A stretch of DNA of 64,000 nt, taken from CAXMST01 sp963712765. GTDB taxonomy: Bacteria; Actinomycetota; Thermoleophilia; Solirubrobacterales; 70-9. Location of the stretch: the NCBI GenBank assembly GCA_963712765.1, contig CAVQIX010000003.1, forward strand, positions 558,001 to 622,000, read 5' to 3'. The translations under genes were made by a program, and so were the position numbers. Below are positions 43,732 to 52,723 of this stretch, in pieces; within the stretch, counting starts at the first letter, position 1; every line of letters begins with the position of its first letter. The notes under the pieces are model-generated. The model was not told the DNA's origin. It saw only the letters and a list, made by a program, of their open reading frames with translations, and made no database searches.

Positions 43732-45027
43732 GTGTTCCAGGATCGCGCCAAGGTATTCGTCGAGGGCGGCAAGGGTGGCAACGGAGTTGTCAGCTTCCGC
43801 CGTGAGGCGCATGTACCCAGAGGCGGGCCCGACGGTGGAGACGGTGGTCGTGGGGGCGACGTTGCCTTCGTAGCCGACCGCTCCAGGCGCGATCTCGCGT
43901 CGATGCGAATCTCCCGCCACTACCGCGCCGAGCGCGGCGGTCACGGCCAGGGCGCCAACAAGCACGGCGCCCGCGGCGAGGATCTGATCGTCCAGGTGCC
44001 GCCGGGGACCACGATCGAGGGTCTCGACGGCGAGCGTTTCGACCTGGTCGTGGAGGAGCAGCGCGCGATCGTCGCGTCCGGCGGGCTCGGGGGGCACGGC
44101 AACAAGCGTTTCGCGAGCTCGACCCAGCAGGCGCCGCGGTTCGCCGAGAACGGGCTGAAAGGAGCTTCCGGATGGATTGAGCTCCACCTCAAGCTGCTCG
44201 CCGACGCGGGGCTGGTGGGCCTGCCCAACGCGGGCAAGTCATCTCTGCTCGCGACGCTGACGCGGGCGGCTCCGAAGGTGGCCGACTATCCGTTCACGAC
44301 CGTCTCGCCGGTGCTGGGGACGATCGATCGAGACGAGCGCCAGCTGGTGATCGCCGACATCCCGGGCCTGATCGAGGGGGCGGCTGAAGGCGCCGGGCTG
44401 GGGCACGAGTTCCTCGCCCACGTTGAGCGCTGTCGCCTGCTGGTCCACCTCCTCGAGGTCGGCCCGAATTCCGATCCGGAGGCGGCCTATCGGACGGTCC
44501 GCGGTGAGCTGAGTGCTCACGGCAGCGGGCTCGACGCTCTACCCGAGATCGTCGCCCTCTCGAAGGTCGATCTGGTACCCGCCGAAGAGCACGCCGAGCT
44601 CGTTTCGCGCTGGCGGGAGCTGGCGCCGGACGCGGTTGACGTGCAGGCGATCTCCTCGGCGACCGGCGCCGGCCTGTTGGACCTGACCGGCCGCATCTTC
44701 GAGATCGCGGAGGAGCGGGCCCCCGAAGCCGCCGAGGAGGCACCGCCCGAGGGAGGTGGGTTCGAGACCGAGCACCGCGTTTACCGCCCCCCGGCCGCCG
44801 ACGGATATCGCGTCCATCCCGTGGGCGATGGGGTCTTCGAGGTCGAGGGCCGCGGGATCGAGATGTTGGTCGAACGGCACGACCTCGCCAACGCCGAGGC
44901 GATCGCCTACCTCGAGCGCCGGATGACCGAGATCGGGATCGTCAAGGCGCTGCGCAAGGCAGGCTTCGAGGACGGCGACGAGGTCCGCGTGGGGGAGCAC
45001 GCCTTCGACATGCATCCGCCGAGCTAG
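43732..45027 (+). CDS. obgE: GTPase ObgE/CgtA
   Basis: The 431-residue ribosome-assembly GTPase has the glycine-rich Obg fold (FVEGGKGGNGVVSFRREAHVPRGGPDGGDGG), the G domain with G1 GLPNAGKSS, G3 DIPGLIEGA, G4 LSKVD, and a C-terminal OCT-like domain (VYRPPAADGYRVHPVGDGVFEVEG). It couples ribosome maturation to growth and, in other bacteria, responds to ppGpp. GTG start 43732. No TAnnnT box is close. It is convergent with the small secreted-protein gene that follows. Confidence 0.97.
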   Translation: MFQDRAKVFVEGGKGGNGVVSFRREAHVPRGGPDGGDGGRGGDVAFVADRSRRDLASMRISRHYRAERGGHGQGANKHGARGEDLIVQVPPGTTIEGLDGERFDLVVEEQRAIVASGGLGGHGNKRFASSTQQAPRFAENGLKGASGWIELHLKLLADAGLVGLPNAGKSSLLATLTRAAPKVADYPFTTVSPVLGTIDRDERQLVIADIPGLIEGAAEGAGLGHEFLAHVERCRLLVHLLEVGPNSDPEAAYRTVRGELSAHGSGLDALPEIVALSKVDLVPAEEHAELVSRWRELAPDAVDVQAISSATGAGLLDLTGRIFEIAEERAPEAAEEAPPEGGGFETEHRVYRPPAADGYRVHPVGDGVFEVEGRGIEMLVERHDLANAEAIAYLERRMTEIGIVKALRKAGFEDGDEVRVGEHAFDMHPPS

Positions 45028-45043
45028 GCGGGGAGGGGGTTGT

Positions 45044-45403
45044 TCAGCTCGAGTTGAGATCCGGCAGGCGGATGTAGTCGCCGAGGCCGATACAGCCCTC
45101 CAGCCGGGCACGGCGCGCCGATTGACTCGGACGGCGCGCCTTCCAGCAGCCGCCGTCGATCGCGACGAGATAGCGGGGCCCGTCGCCGCCGCTGGGGTCG
45201 TCGACCGTGCAGGAGTAGCCGCGCTTGAGCGCCCGGCAGCGGGACTCGCCGCCGTTGAAGCCAATCTCGCCCTGGATTGAGCTCGCGAGCGGTTTCTCCC
45301 CGACGCCATAGAGGGCATGGGGGGAGAGGATCGTGACCGCGACGAAGGCGACGATCGCGACCGCGAGGACGAACGGGAGCAGCATGAACAGGCGCATCGG
45401 CAT
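45044..45403 (-). CDS. Small membrane-anchored/secreted protein
   Basis: The 119-residue product has an N-terminal membrane segment (FMLLPFVLAVAIVAFVAVTI) and a small outer domain with four cysteines (CRALKRGYSC, GGCWKARR, EGCIGLG), which could form two disulfides. The LVAIDGGCWKAR motif is typical of small actinobacterial exported proteins of unknown role. It is transcribed against the obg-pro genes and sits between them. No family name can be given. Confidence 0.65.
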   Translation of the reverse strand: MPMRLFMLLPFVLAVAIVAFVAVTILSPHALYGVGEKPLASSIQGEIGFNGGESRCRALKRGYSCTVDDPSGGDGPRYLVAIDGGCWKARRPSQSARRARLEGCIGLGDYIRLPDLNSS

Positions 45404-45462
45404 CGACTGGGAAGCTAGGTCCCGAGGCGGTCGTCATCGCGGCCGCGGCAGCCGGTCGGGCC

Positions 45463-45468
45463 TAGACT
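45463..45468 (+). promoter_or_regulatory. proB -10 box, leaderless type
   Basis: TAGACT ends 8 bases before ATG 45477, with no Shine-Dalgarno. Confidence 0.55.
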
Positions 45469-45476
45469 CCGGCCCG

Positions 45477-46568
45477 ATGACACTGGTGGTCAAACTCGGC
45501 TCATCGATCGTCGCCGGCGACGACGGCGCGTTGCGGAGCGACGTGCTCGACGACGTCTGCTCGCAGGTCGGTGAGCTGCACGCCGGTGGGGAAGAGGTTG
45601 TGATGGTCACTTCGGGTGCGATCGCCCGCGGAATCAGACTGCTCGGTCTGCAGGGTCGCCCCGGTGCGATCGACGAGCTCCAGGCCGCCTCGGCGGTGGG
45701 ACAGGGCTCGTTGTTCCGCGCCTACGAGGATCGGCTCGCGGGCCACGATGCGACCGCCGCCCAGGTGCTCCTGACTGCCTTCGACATGTCCGAGCGGATG
45801 CACTACCTGAATGCGCGCCAGACCCTGCAGCGGCTGCTTGCCTGGCACGTGGTGCCGGTGATCAACGAGAACGACACCACGGCGACCGACGAGATCACCT
45901 TCGGCGACAACGACTTCCTCTCCGCCCAGGTGGCGATCATGATCGAGGCCCGCGCCCTGATCCTGCTGACCAACACCGACGGACTGTTCACCAGCGATCC
46001 CGGCATCGACGCCGACGCCGAGCTGATCGAGGAGGTGGCCGATTTCTCGGCGCTCGAGGGGCTCGCGATCGGCATGCACACATCGAGGTTCGGCTCCGGT
46101 GGGATGCGCAGCAAGATCGTCGCGGCGGAGATGGCGAGCGGCTCAGGGATCCCGGTCACGATCTGCAACGGGACCAACGAGGGCAGTCTCCGAAGGGCGG
46201 CGGCCGGGGAGCGAATCGGGACCCGCGTCGTGCCCCACACCGACCGCGCACCGAGCTTCAAGCTCTGGCTGCGCCACGCGGCCCCTGCCCGGGGCAGGAT
46301 CGAGATTGACGTCGGCGCTGCGCGGATGTTGCGCGAGGGAGGCGCCTCGCTGCTCCCGGTCGGCGTGGTTGCGGTCGCGGGCGAGTTCGCCGCCGGCGAT
46401 CCGGTCGAGGTCGTCAACGACGGCGAGGTCGTGGGCAAGGGGGTGGCCGAGCACTCAGCCGCCGTGATCGAGCGCCTGAGTGGCAAGAAGACCCCGGAGG
46501 TGGTCGAGCTGCTCGGCTCGGACGCCGCCGAGGAGGCCGTCCACCGCGACCGCTTCGTGCTCCTGTAG
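45477..46568 (+). CDS. proB: Glutamate 5-kinase
   Basis: The 363-residue enzyme carries out the first step of proline synthesis, phosphorylating glutamate. Amino-acid-kinase domain: LVVKLGSSIVAGDDG, MVTSGAIARGIRLLG, NENDTTATDEITFGDNDFLSAQVA, and GMRSKIVAAEMASGSGIPV. A C-terminal PUA domain (GRIEIDVGAARMLREGGASLLPVGVVAVAGEF) is present. Start ATG 45477 just after the -10 box is chosen over the earlier frame. It is followed by proA, the next enzyme of the pathway. Confidence 0.96.
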   Translation: MTLVVKLGSSIVAGDDGALRSDVLDDVCSQVGELHAGGEEVVMVTSGAIARGIRLLGLQGRPGAIDELQAASAVGQGSLFRAYEDRLAGHDATAAQVLLTAFDMSERMHYLNARQTLQRLLAWHVVPVINENDTTATDEITFGDNDFLSAQVAIMIEARALILLTNTDGLFTSDPGIDADAELIEEVADFSALEGLAIGMHTSRFGSGGMRSKIVAAEMASGSGIPVTICNGTNEGSLRRAAAGERIGTRVVPHTDRAPSFKLWLRHAAPARGRIEIDVGAARMLREGGASLLPVGVVAVAGEFAAGDPVEVVNDGEVVGKGVAEHSAAVIERLSGKKTPEVVELLGSDAAEEAVHRDRFVLL

Positions 46569-46594
46569 GGGGTGGGAGGACCCGCGACCGTGAC

Positions 46595-46623
46595 TTGGAG
46601 CGATCCCGAGCGCCCGCTACCCT
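46595..46623 (+). promoter_or_regulatory. proA promoter, leaderless type
   Basis: TTGGAG (46595-46600), a 17-base spacer and TACCCT (46618-46623) make the best promoter in the window. The -10 ends 7 bases before ATG 46631, so proA can be transcribed independently of proB. Confidence 0.6.
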
Positions 46624-46630
46624 CTTCCCG

Positions 46631-47896
46631 ATGGCCGTAGCGACCGAATCGGTAACCGATGTCTGCAGGCGCGCCCGCGCGGCGGCCCTCGGGCTCTCCT
46701 CCGCCTCGACCGAGGCAAAGGACGATGCTCTGCGCCGCGCCGCCGCGATGCTCCGCGAGCGGGCGGACGAGATCCTCGCAGCCAACGCGACCGACGTCGA
46801 GCGCGGCCGTCAGGACGGCCTGGACCCCGCTCTGCTGGACCGGCTCGCGCTCGACCCCGAACGGGTCGAAGCGATGGCGGTAGGGCTCGAGGCCGTGATC
46901 GACCTTCCCGATCCCGTCGGCGAGGTGATCGACGAGCGCACGATCCAGGGTGGGGTGGAGCTGCAGCAGATCCGCGTCCCGATCGGCGTCATCGCGATCG
47001 TCTACGAGGCCCGGCCGAACGTGACGATCGACGCCGCCGCCCTGTGTCTGAAGAGCGGCAACGCGGCGCTGCTCCGTGGCTCGAGCTCGGCCTCGGCCTC
47101 CAACGCCGTCCTGGCGGGGATCTTTGCCGAGGCAGCTCGTGAGGCGGGTCTGCCCGCGGGCTCGGTCGAGCTGATCGCCGGCGGCGGACGTGAGGAGCTC
47201 TCCGAGCTGGCCCGCCAGGAGGATCTGATCGACCTGATCATCCCGCGCGGGGGCGAGGGCCTGAAGGCGGCGCTGAAGCAGGTCGCGCGGGTGCCGGTCC
47301 TCTATGCGGCCGGTGGGAACTGCCACGTCTACGTCCACGCCGACGCCGACCTCGAATCCGCCCGCGAGATCGTTTTCAACGCCAAGGTCCAGCGCCCCGG
47401 CGTCTGCAACTCGGCCGAGACCCTCCTGGTCGACGCCGAGGTCGCCGATCGATTCCTGCCCGTAGTCCTCGGCGAGCTCGCCGCCGCCGGGGTCGAGCTT
47501 GTCGGAGACGATGCCTCACGCGCCGCCGCCGGCGAAATCGAGGTCGGAGCTGCTTCCGAGGAGGACTGGGCGACCGAGTACCACGCGATGAAGATGGCGG
47601 TCAAGGTGGTGCACGGGGTCGAGGAGGCGATCGACCACATCAACACCTACGGCACCAAGCACTCGGAAGCGATCGTCACCTCATCCGGGGAGGTCGGCGA
47701 ACGCTTCGCCCAGCGGGTCGATGCGGCCTGCGTCTATGTGAACGCCTCGACCCGCTTCACGGACGGCTTCGTCTTCGGGATGGGCGCCGAGATCGGGAAC
47801 TCGACCCAGAAGCTGCACGCGCGGGGCCCGATCGGTCTGCGCGAGCTGACCTCGACCAAGTACGTCGGTCGCGGCATCGGCCAGATCCGCGAGTAG
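46631..47896 (+). CDS. proA: Glutamate-5-semialdehyde dehydrogenase
   Basis: The 421-residue enzyme reduces glutamyl 5-phosphate, the second step of proline synthesis. The NADP-binding and catalytic part includes VPIGVIAIVYEARPNVTIDAAALCLKSGNAALLRGSS and LIIPRGGEGL. The catalytic Cys lies in NAKVQRPGVCNSAETLLV. The conserved EYHAMKMAVKVV and FVFGMGAEIGNSTQKLHARGPIGL follow. Start ATG 46631 is 7 bases after its own -10 box. It is followed by nadD after 5 bases. Confidence 0.97.
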   Translation: MAVATESVTDVCRRARAAALGLSSASTEAKDDALRRAAAMLRERADEILAANATDVERGRQDGLDPALLDRLALDPERVEAMAVGLEAVIDLPDPVGEVIDERTIQGGVELQQIRVPIGVIAIVYEARPNVTIDAAALCLKSGNAALLRGSSSASASNAVLAGIFAEAAREAGLPAGSVELIAGGGREELSELARQEDLIDLIIPRGGEGLKAALKQVARVPVLYAAGGNCHVYVHADADLESAREIVFNAKVQRPGVCNSAETLLVDAEVADRFLPVVLGELAAAGVELVGDDASRAAAGEIEVGAASEEDWATEYHAMKMAVKVVHGVEEAIDHINTYGTKHSEAIVTSSGEVGERFAQRVDAACVYVNASTRFTDGFVFGMGAEIGNSTQKLHARGPIGLRELTSTKYVGRGIGQIRE

Positions 47897-47901
47897 CTCC
47901 G

Positions 47902-48516
47902 GTGGGCCGCTCCGTCGGCGTCCTCGGTGGGGCGTTCAACCCGCCTCATCTCGGCCACCTGATCCTGGCCCAGGAGGCGATCGCCGAGCTCGACCTCGCC
48001 GAGCTGGCGGTGGTGCCGACCGGGGTTGCGCCGCACAAGCAGATCGAGGCCGAGCCCGGCCCGGAGGTGCGGCTGGCCCTGGCGGGGGCCGCGTTCGCCG
48101 ACCTCGATCGGGTCAGGGTCTCGGACGTGGAGGTGGGGAGGGATGGCCCGTCCTACGCCTACCGTACGCTTGAGTTGCTTTCGGATCAGCTACCAGGGAG
48201 TGATTTGACCTACGTGATGGGCGCGGACGCCGCCGTCGGCCTCGGGGGTTGGCGCCGTCCCGAGCGTGTGCTCGAGCTCGCCCGGATCGCGATCGCCCAG
48301 CGTGCCGCGGTCGAGGCCGACGCGGTCGAGCAGGTGCTCGAGAGCCTTGGTGCTCCAAGGGGCGTGCGGGCGTTGAGGATGCCGTTGATCGGCGTCTCCT
48401 CCTCGATGGTCCGTGAGCGGGTGGGTGCGGGCAGGCCGGTGCGCTTCATGGTGCCCGACGCGGTCGCCGCGATGATCTCCGAGCGGGGCCTTTATCGGGA
48501 GGGGGCGGCGAGATGA
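47902..48516 (+). CDS. nadD: Nicotinate-nucleotide adenylyltransferase
   Basis: The 204-residue enzyme makes nicotinic acid adenine dinucleotide in NAD synthesis. The nucleotidyltransferase motifs are GVLGGAFNPPHLGHLILA (GxFxPxHxGH) at the front and the late ISxTxxR-type IGVSSSMVRERV. GTG 47902 is the start, close behind proA, and the end overlaps rsfS by four bases (ATGA), the common nadD-rsfS arrangement. Confidence 0.95.
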   Translation: MGRSVGVLGGAFNPPHLGHLILAQEAIAELDLAELAVVPTGVAPHKQIEAEPGPEVRLALAGAAFADLDRVRVSDVEVGRDGPSYAYRTLELLSDQLPGSDLTYVMGADAAVGLGGWRRPERVLELARIAIAQRAAVEADAVEQVLESLGAPRGVRALRMPLIGVSSSMVRERVGAGRPVRFMVPDAVAAMISERGLYREGAAR

Positions 48517-48893
48517 CAGCCGACCAGCTCGCCGCCCGGATCGCCTCCGTCGCCGACGAGAAGCAGGCCACCGACATCGTCGCCCTCCGCGTCTCCGAGC
48601 TGGTCGGATACACGGACGTGGTGATCGTTTGCACGGCTCGCAACGAGCGGCTTGCGAAGGCGATCCACGACGAGGTCTACGAACGTCTCAAGCACGAGGA
48701 CGATCTTCGCCCCAGCCGTACCGAGGGGGTCGGGGAGAACCGCTGGATCCTGCTCGACTACATCGATTGCATCCTTCACATCTTCGTCCCCGAGACTCGC
48801 GAGCGCTACCGGCTCGAGCAGCTGTGGGGCGAGGCGGAGCGGGTCGATCTCGGCCTCCGCTCGACGCCGGATACCGTCCGGCACCCCGCCTAG
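48513..48893 (+). CDS. rsfS: Ribosomal silencing factor RsfS
   Basis: The 126-residue protein binds ribosomal protein L14 and blocks joining of subunits when nutrients are short. Family motifs: KQATDIVALRVSELVGYTDVVIVCTARNERLAKAI, VGENRWILLDYIDCILHIFVPETRERYRLEQLWGEAERV. It is coupled to nadD. The stop codon TAG at 48891 forms the first three bases of a -10-like box (TAGTCT) of the next gene. Confidence 0.95.
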   Translation: MTADQLAARIASVADEKQATDIVALRVSELVGYTDVVIVCTARNERLAKAIHDEVYERLKHEDDLRPSRTEGVGENRWILLDYIDCILHIFVPETRERYRLEQLWGEAERVDLGLRSTPDTVRHPA

Positions 48894-48896
48894 TCT
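48891..48896 (+). promoter_or_regulatory. -10 box overlapping the rsfS stop
   Basis: TAGTCT ends 6 bases before ATC 48903, the probable start of the DivIVA-like gene. Spacing equals that of leaderless promoters elsewhere in the window. Confidence 0.4.
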
Positions 48897-48902
48897 CCTC
48901 AC

Positions 48903-49754
48903 ATCGAGCACGAACTTAGAAGGTCGCTGTTCGGCTATCGCCGGGCGGATGTCGAGAAGCTGTTGGGCGACGCCGAGGCAGAACAGGGTCGGGCCGCGGA
49001 GTCCGCGCGTGCCCACGCGGCGCGGGCCGAGGCGATCGAGCGGGCGCTGGAGGAGTCGCGGGAGGCCTGCGCGGTGCGCGATCAGCGCATGGCGCACCTC
49101 GAGGCCGAGCTCGACCTCTCCCGCTCGCAGGCGGAGAGCCAGGTCCGTGGGCTCTCATTGCTCGGTGCCGAACTCGAGGAGCTCCGCATCACCGCCCGCG
49201 GCCGAGCGACCAGGATCCGCCTCACGGCCCTCCGCGAGGCGGCCGAGGTCAGCGGCCGCGCCAGGGCCCTCCGGGGCGAGCTCGACGACGACGCGGAGGC
49301 TGGCGCCGGGCCCGCCGACGCCCTGCTGCAGGCGCTCGAGCGAGCTGTCGAGAGGCTTGGTTCGGAGTGGGACGAGGATTCGGAGCGTCCCGGCGCTGGT
49401 GAGGCCGATCCGGCCGACCCGCCAGTCGCCGTTTCCGGCCCCGGGATCGCGGCGAGCGACGGACCGCCGCCGGCGCCCGAGTCCCCGGTCGCCCCGGGCG
49501 TCGCAGCCCGTGTCAACGTCGACATCGGCCCCTTCCGGGACTTCTCCCAGCTCGTCAGCTTCGAGGACGCTGCGAATGAGATCGGCGCCACCGGCGAGAT
49601 TTCGATTCGCCGCTTCTCCGGGGGCCGGGCAAACATCGACGTCGACCTCGCCGAGCCCGTGGACCTCCTCCGTGAGCTCGAGGAGCGCTGCGACCTCCAC
49701 TTCGAGGTCCGCAAGAGCAGCGACGACGAGATCATCCTCGACCTCGGCGAGTAG
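48903..49754 (+). CDS. DivIVA-like protein with C-terminal globular domain
   Basis: The protein opens (I)EHELRRSLFGYRRADVEKLLGDAE, a clear DivIVA N-terminal motif, then a coiled coil to about residue 125, a Pro/Gly-rich linker, and a conserved C-terminal domain (VNVDIGPFRDFSQLVSFEDAANEIGATGEISIRRFSGG to the end). That tail is found in actinobacterial DivIVA relatives beside rsfS. The DivIVA motif has no ATG, GTG or TTG before it; ATC 48903, 6 bases after a -10 box, is the best start, giving 283 residues. A prediction from TTG 48963 would cut off the motif. It probably acts at the membrane in growth or division. Confidence 0.8.
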   Translation: MEHELRRSLFGYRRADVEKLLGDAEAEQGRAAESARAHAARAEAIERALEESREACAVRDQRMAHLEAELDLSRSQAESQVRGLSLLGAELEELRITARGRATRIRLTALREAAEVSGRARALRGELDDDAEAGAGPADALLQALERAVERLGSEWDEDSERPGAGEADPADPPVAVSGPGIAASDGPPPAPESPVAPGVAARVNVDIGPFRDFSQLVSFEDAANEIGATGEISIRRFSGGRANIDVDLAEPVDLLRELEERCDLHFEVRKSSDDEIILDLGE

Positions 49755-49840
49755 GGACGTCGCCGGACGGGGCGTCTCGCCTCTTTCCCGCTTCCTATGG
49801 GCGTCGGAGGTCGGTGGCATCGCCGCATGCCCCAGAGATC

Positions 49841-49867
49841 TCGACCGGCAACGGGCGTCGCTACACT
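49841..49867 (+). promoter_or_regulatory. Possible tRNA-Ala promoter
   Basis: TCGACC (49841-49846) and TACACT (49862-49867) are 15 bases apart, and the latter ends 23 bases before the tRNA. Confidence 0.35.
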
Positions 49868-49890
49868 TCGCCGCCGACTACGAGTTCTCG

Positions 49891-49963
49891 GGGGCTGTAG
49901 CTCAGCTGGGAGAGCGCCGCCATGGCATGGCGGAGGTCAGGGGTTCGAGCCCCCTCAGCTCCA
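49891..49963 (+). tRNA. tRNA-Ala (GGC)
   Basis: A complete cloverleaf: acceptor GGGGCTG pairs with CAGCTCC and contains the G3-U70 wobble that identifies alanine tRNAs. The anticodon stem CCGCC/GGCGG holds loop ATGGCAT with anticodon GGC, and the T-arm is AGGGG-TTCGAGC-CCCCT. The discriminator is A and CCA is not encoded. It lies between the DivIVA-like gene and leuS. The roughly 200 bases after it up to leuS hold no other recognised gene. Confidence 0.96.
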
Positions 49964-50165
49964 CTTCACTCGATTGGGCCGGCCGGGTCACCCGCGCCGG
50001 CACCCCCGAGAACGCCCGGCACTCAGTTGCCGGGGAAGCCGTCGAGTAGGGGTGGGTCTTCGGGAGCACCTCCCTTCGAGCCCTGAGACGGGCCGTGGAC
50101 CTCTGTCTGCCCCGGCTCGGCAGGGATCGCTCAGGACCTGCCCCTTGGCGGATCGTGGCGCCGCC

Positions 50166-50171
50166 TAGACT
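50166..50171 (+). promoter_or_regulatory. leuS -10 box, leaderless type
   Basis: TAGACT ends 8 bases before GTG 50180; a TTGGCG 15 bases upstream of it is a possible -35. No leader remains for a T-box. Confidence 0.55.
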
Positions 50172-50179
50172 CCCGGCCC

Positions 50180-52690
50180 GTGAGCGTGCAAGAGCAGCGA
50201 TACGAGCCGCTACCGATCGAGCGCAAGTGGCAGGAGGTCTGGGCGAGCGAGCGGACCTGGGAGGTCCCGAACCCGGGAGAGGAGGGCTTCGACCCCTCCA
50301 AGCCCAAGGCCTACGTGCTCGAGATGCTCCCCTACCCCTCCGGCGAGCCCCACGTCGGGCACCTCAAGTGCTATGCCGTCGGCGACGCAATTGCCCACTT
50401 CCGGCGCCGCAACGGCCACGAGGTGATCCATCCGATGGGATACGACGCCTTCGGCCTACCGGCCGAGAACCACGCGATCCGCACCGGCGAGCACCCGCGG
50501 GTCTCTACCGAGCGCTCGATCGAGTCCTTCCGCGAGCAGTTCCGCCACTGGGGCGTCTCGATCGACTGGAGCCGCGAGGTCTCCTCCCACACCCCCGAGT
50601 ACTACCGCTGGACCCAGTGGATCTTCCTCCGCCTGCTGGAGCAGGGCCTCGCCTACCGGACCGAGGCCGCCGTGCAGTGGTGCCCCAAGGACGCGACCGT
50701 GCTCGCCAACGAGCAGGTCGTAGAGGGTCGCTGTGAGCGCTGCGGGACCCTGGTCGAGCCGCGTCGCCTGAAGCAGTGGTTCTTCAAGATCACCGATTAC
50801 GCCGATCGCCTGCTCGAGGACTTCGAGCTGCTCGAGTCCTGGCCCGAGAACGTGGTCACGATGCAGCGCAACTGGATCGGCCGCTCCGAGGGCGCGGAGG
50901 CCGTCTTCCGCTGCGAGGACGTCGATCTCGACTTCACCGTCTTCACGACCCGCCCTGACACGCTGTTCGGCGCGACCTTCTTCGTCCTCGCGCCCGAGCA
51001 CCCCGACCTCGAGCGACTGGTCGAGGGCACCGACAACGTCGAGGAGGTCCGAGAATATGTCGCCGCGGCGATGCGTTCCTCCGCAAGCGATCGCGGCGCC
51101 GAGGATCGCGAGAAGACCGGCGTCCGGATCGGCCGCACCGTGACCAACCCCGTCAACGGCGAGCAGATCCCGGTCTTCGTCGCCGACTACGTCCTGATGG
51201 AGTACGGGACCGGCGCGATCATGGCCGTCCCGGCCCACGATCAGCGCGACCACGAGTTCGCGACCAAGTTCGGGATCGAGATCCGGCAGGTCGTCGCGCC
51301 CGTCGACGGCAGCGAGGCCGCGGTGCAGACCGAGGCCTACGTCGAGCAGGGTCCCGACGACGTCCTCGTCAACTCCGGGGACTTCGACGGCCAGACCCCG
51401 GCCGAGGCCAAGCAGGCGATCATCGCCTGGCTCGGAGAGCGCGACGCCGGCGAGCAGGCGATCAACTACCGCCTCCGCGATTGGCTGCTCTCGCGACAGC
51501 GCTACTGGGGCTGCCCGATCCCCATCATCCACTGCCCCGACTGCGGGATCGTCCCCGTCCCCGACGATCAGCTGCCGGTCGAGCTCCCCGAGATCGCCGA
51601 CTACCAGCCCAAGGGCCAGAGCCCACTCGAGGCCGCGACCGACTGGGTCAACGTCAAATGCCCGTCATGCGGGGCAGCGGCCCGCCGCGAGACCGACACG
51701 ATGGATACCTTCGTCGACTCCTCCTGGTACTTCCTCCGCTACCTGGATCCCAACAACGCCGAGCTGCCGTTCGACCGGGAGATCGCCGACCACTGGATGG
51801 CGGTCGATCAGTACATCGGTGGGGTCGAGCACGCGATCCTTCACCTCATGTACGCGCGCTTCTTCGTCAAGGCGCTCGCCGACGGCGGCTACCTCGACGT
51901 CCAGGAGCCCTTCACCAATCTCTTCACGCAGGGGATGATCACCCGCGACGGGGCGAAGATGTCGAAGTCGAAGGGCAATGTCGTCAGCCCCCGCGACTAC
52001 GTCGAGCGGCTCGGCGCCGACACCGCCCGCACCTACATCTGTTTCATGGGTCCGCCCGAGCGCGGCGGCGACTGGGTCGAGGAGGGAGCCGAGGGGGTGC
52101 ACCGCTTTCTGGCCCGCCTCTGGCGCCTCGGGCTCGAGGTCGACGAGCGGACCGAGGCCGGGGCTCAGGCTCGGTCCGATCCGACCGGGGACGCGCGCGA
52201 GCTGCTCGCCAAGGCGCACTGGGCGATCGACAAGGCGACCCGCGACTTCGAGCGCGGTTTCCAGTTCAACACCGTGATCGCCGCGGTGATGGAGCTGGTC
52301 AACGACGCCTATCGCCTCAAGGACGGTCTCTACGGCACGCCCGACGGCGACGCCTCGCTCCGCTTCGCGACCTCCACAGCGGCCTCGTTGATCTTCCCCT
52401 TCGCGCCTCATCTCGGCTCCGAGGTCTGGGAGATGATCGAGGGCGGGCGCGTCTGGGAGACCCCGTGGCCCGAGCCCGACCCCGCTCTGCTCAGCCGCGA
52501 GAGCTTCACCCTGGTGGTCCAGGTGAACGGCAAGGTCCGGGCCAAGATCGAGGCCGAGGCCGGCGCCGCCGAGGAGGAACTGCTCAGCCTGGCGCGCGCC
52601 GACGAGCGGGTCGCCGGCCAGATCGACGGCAAGCAGGTGGTCAAGGAGATCGTCGTTCCCGGCCGCCTGGTCAACATCGTCGCACGATGA
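50180..52690 (+). CDS. leuS: Leucine--tRNA ligase
   Basis: The 836-residue class I synthetase charges tRNA-Leu. The HIGH motif is HVGH in PYPSGEPHVGHLKCYAVGD, and KMSKS is GAKMSKSKGNVVSPRDYV. The CP1 editing domain carries FTTRPDTLFGATFFVLAPEHP and MAVPAHDQRDHEFA. Zinc-type cysteines (GRCERCGTLVEPR) are present. The short C-terminal domain ends VVKEIVVPGRLVNIVAR. GTG 50180 is directly behind a -10 box. The layout (with the leucine-specific domain) is bacterial. Confidence 0.97.
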   Translation: MSVQEQRYEPLPIERKWQEVWASERTWEVPNPGEEGFDPSKPKAYVLEMLPYPSGEPHVGHLKCYAVGDAIAHFRRRNGHEVIHPMGYDAFGLPAENHAIRTGEHPRVSTERSIESFREQFRHWGVSIDWSREVSSHTPEYYRWTQWIFLRLLEQGLAYRTEAAVQWCPKDATVLANEQVVEGRCERCGTLVEPRRLKQWFFKITDYADRLLEDFELLESWPENVVTMQRNWIGRSEGAEAVFRCEDVDLDFTVFTTRPDTLFGATFFVLAPEHPDLERLVEGTDNVEEVREYVAAAMRSSASDRGAEDREKTGVRIGRTVTNPVNGEQIPVFVADYVLMEYGTGAIMAVPAHDQRDHEFATKFGIEIRQVVAPVDGSEAAVQTEAYVEQGPDDVLVNSGDFDGQTPAEAKQAIIAWLGERDAGEQAINYRLRDWLLSRQRYWGCPIPIIHCPDCGIVPVPDDQLPVELPEIADYQPKGQSPLEAATDWVNVKCPSCGAAARRETDTMDTFVDSSWYFLRYLDPNNAELPFDREIADHWMAVDQYIGGVEHAILHLMYARFFVKALADGGYLDVQEPFTNLFTQGMITRDGAKMSKSKGNVVSPRDYVERLGADTARTYICFMGPPERGGDWVEEGAEGVHRFLARLWRLGLEVDERTEAGAQARSDPTGDARELLAKAHWAIDKATRDFERGFQFNTVIAAVMELVNDAYRLKDGLYGTPDGDASLRFATSTAASLIFPFAPHLGSEVWEMIEGGRVWETPWPEPDPALLSRESFTLVVQVNGKVRAKIEAEAGAAEEELLSLARADERVAGQIDGKQVVKEIVVPGRLVNIVAR

Positions 52691-52723
52691 GCGCCGCCGG
52701 AGTCTGGTAGAAGTCGGAGCGGA

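Noticed and set aside
48652..50049. 465-residue plus-strand frame across rsfS, the DivIVA-like gene and tRNA-Ala
   Set aside because: It crosses a tRNA gene and two real genes in other frames and is Ser/Arg/Pro-rich.
50000..50179. T-box leader before leuS (and likewise before valS)
   Set aside because: The -10 boxes lie 8-10 bases before the start codons, leaving no leader; no T-box core is visible.
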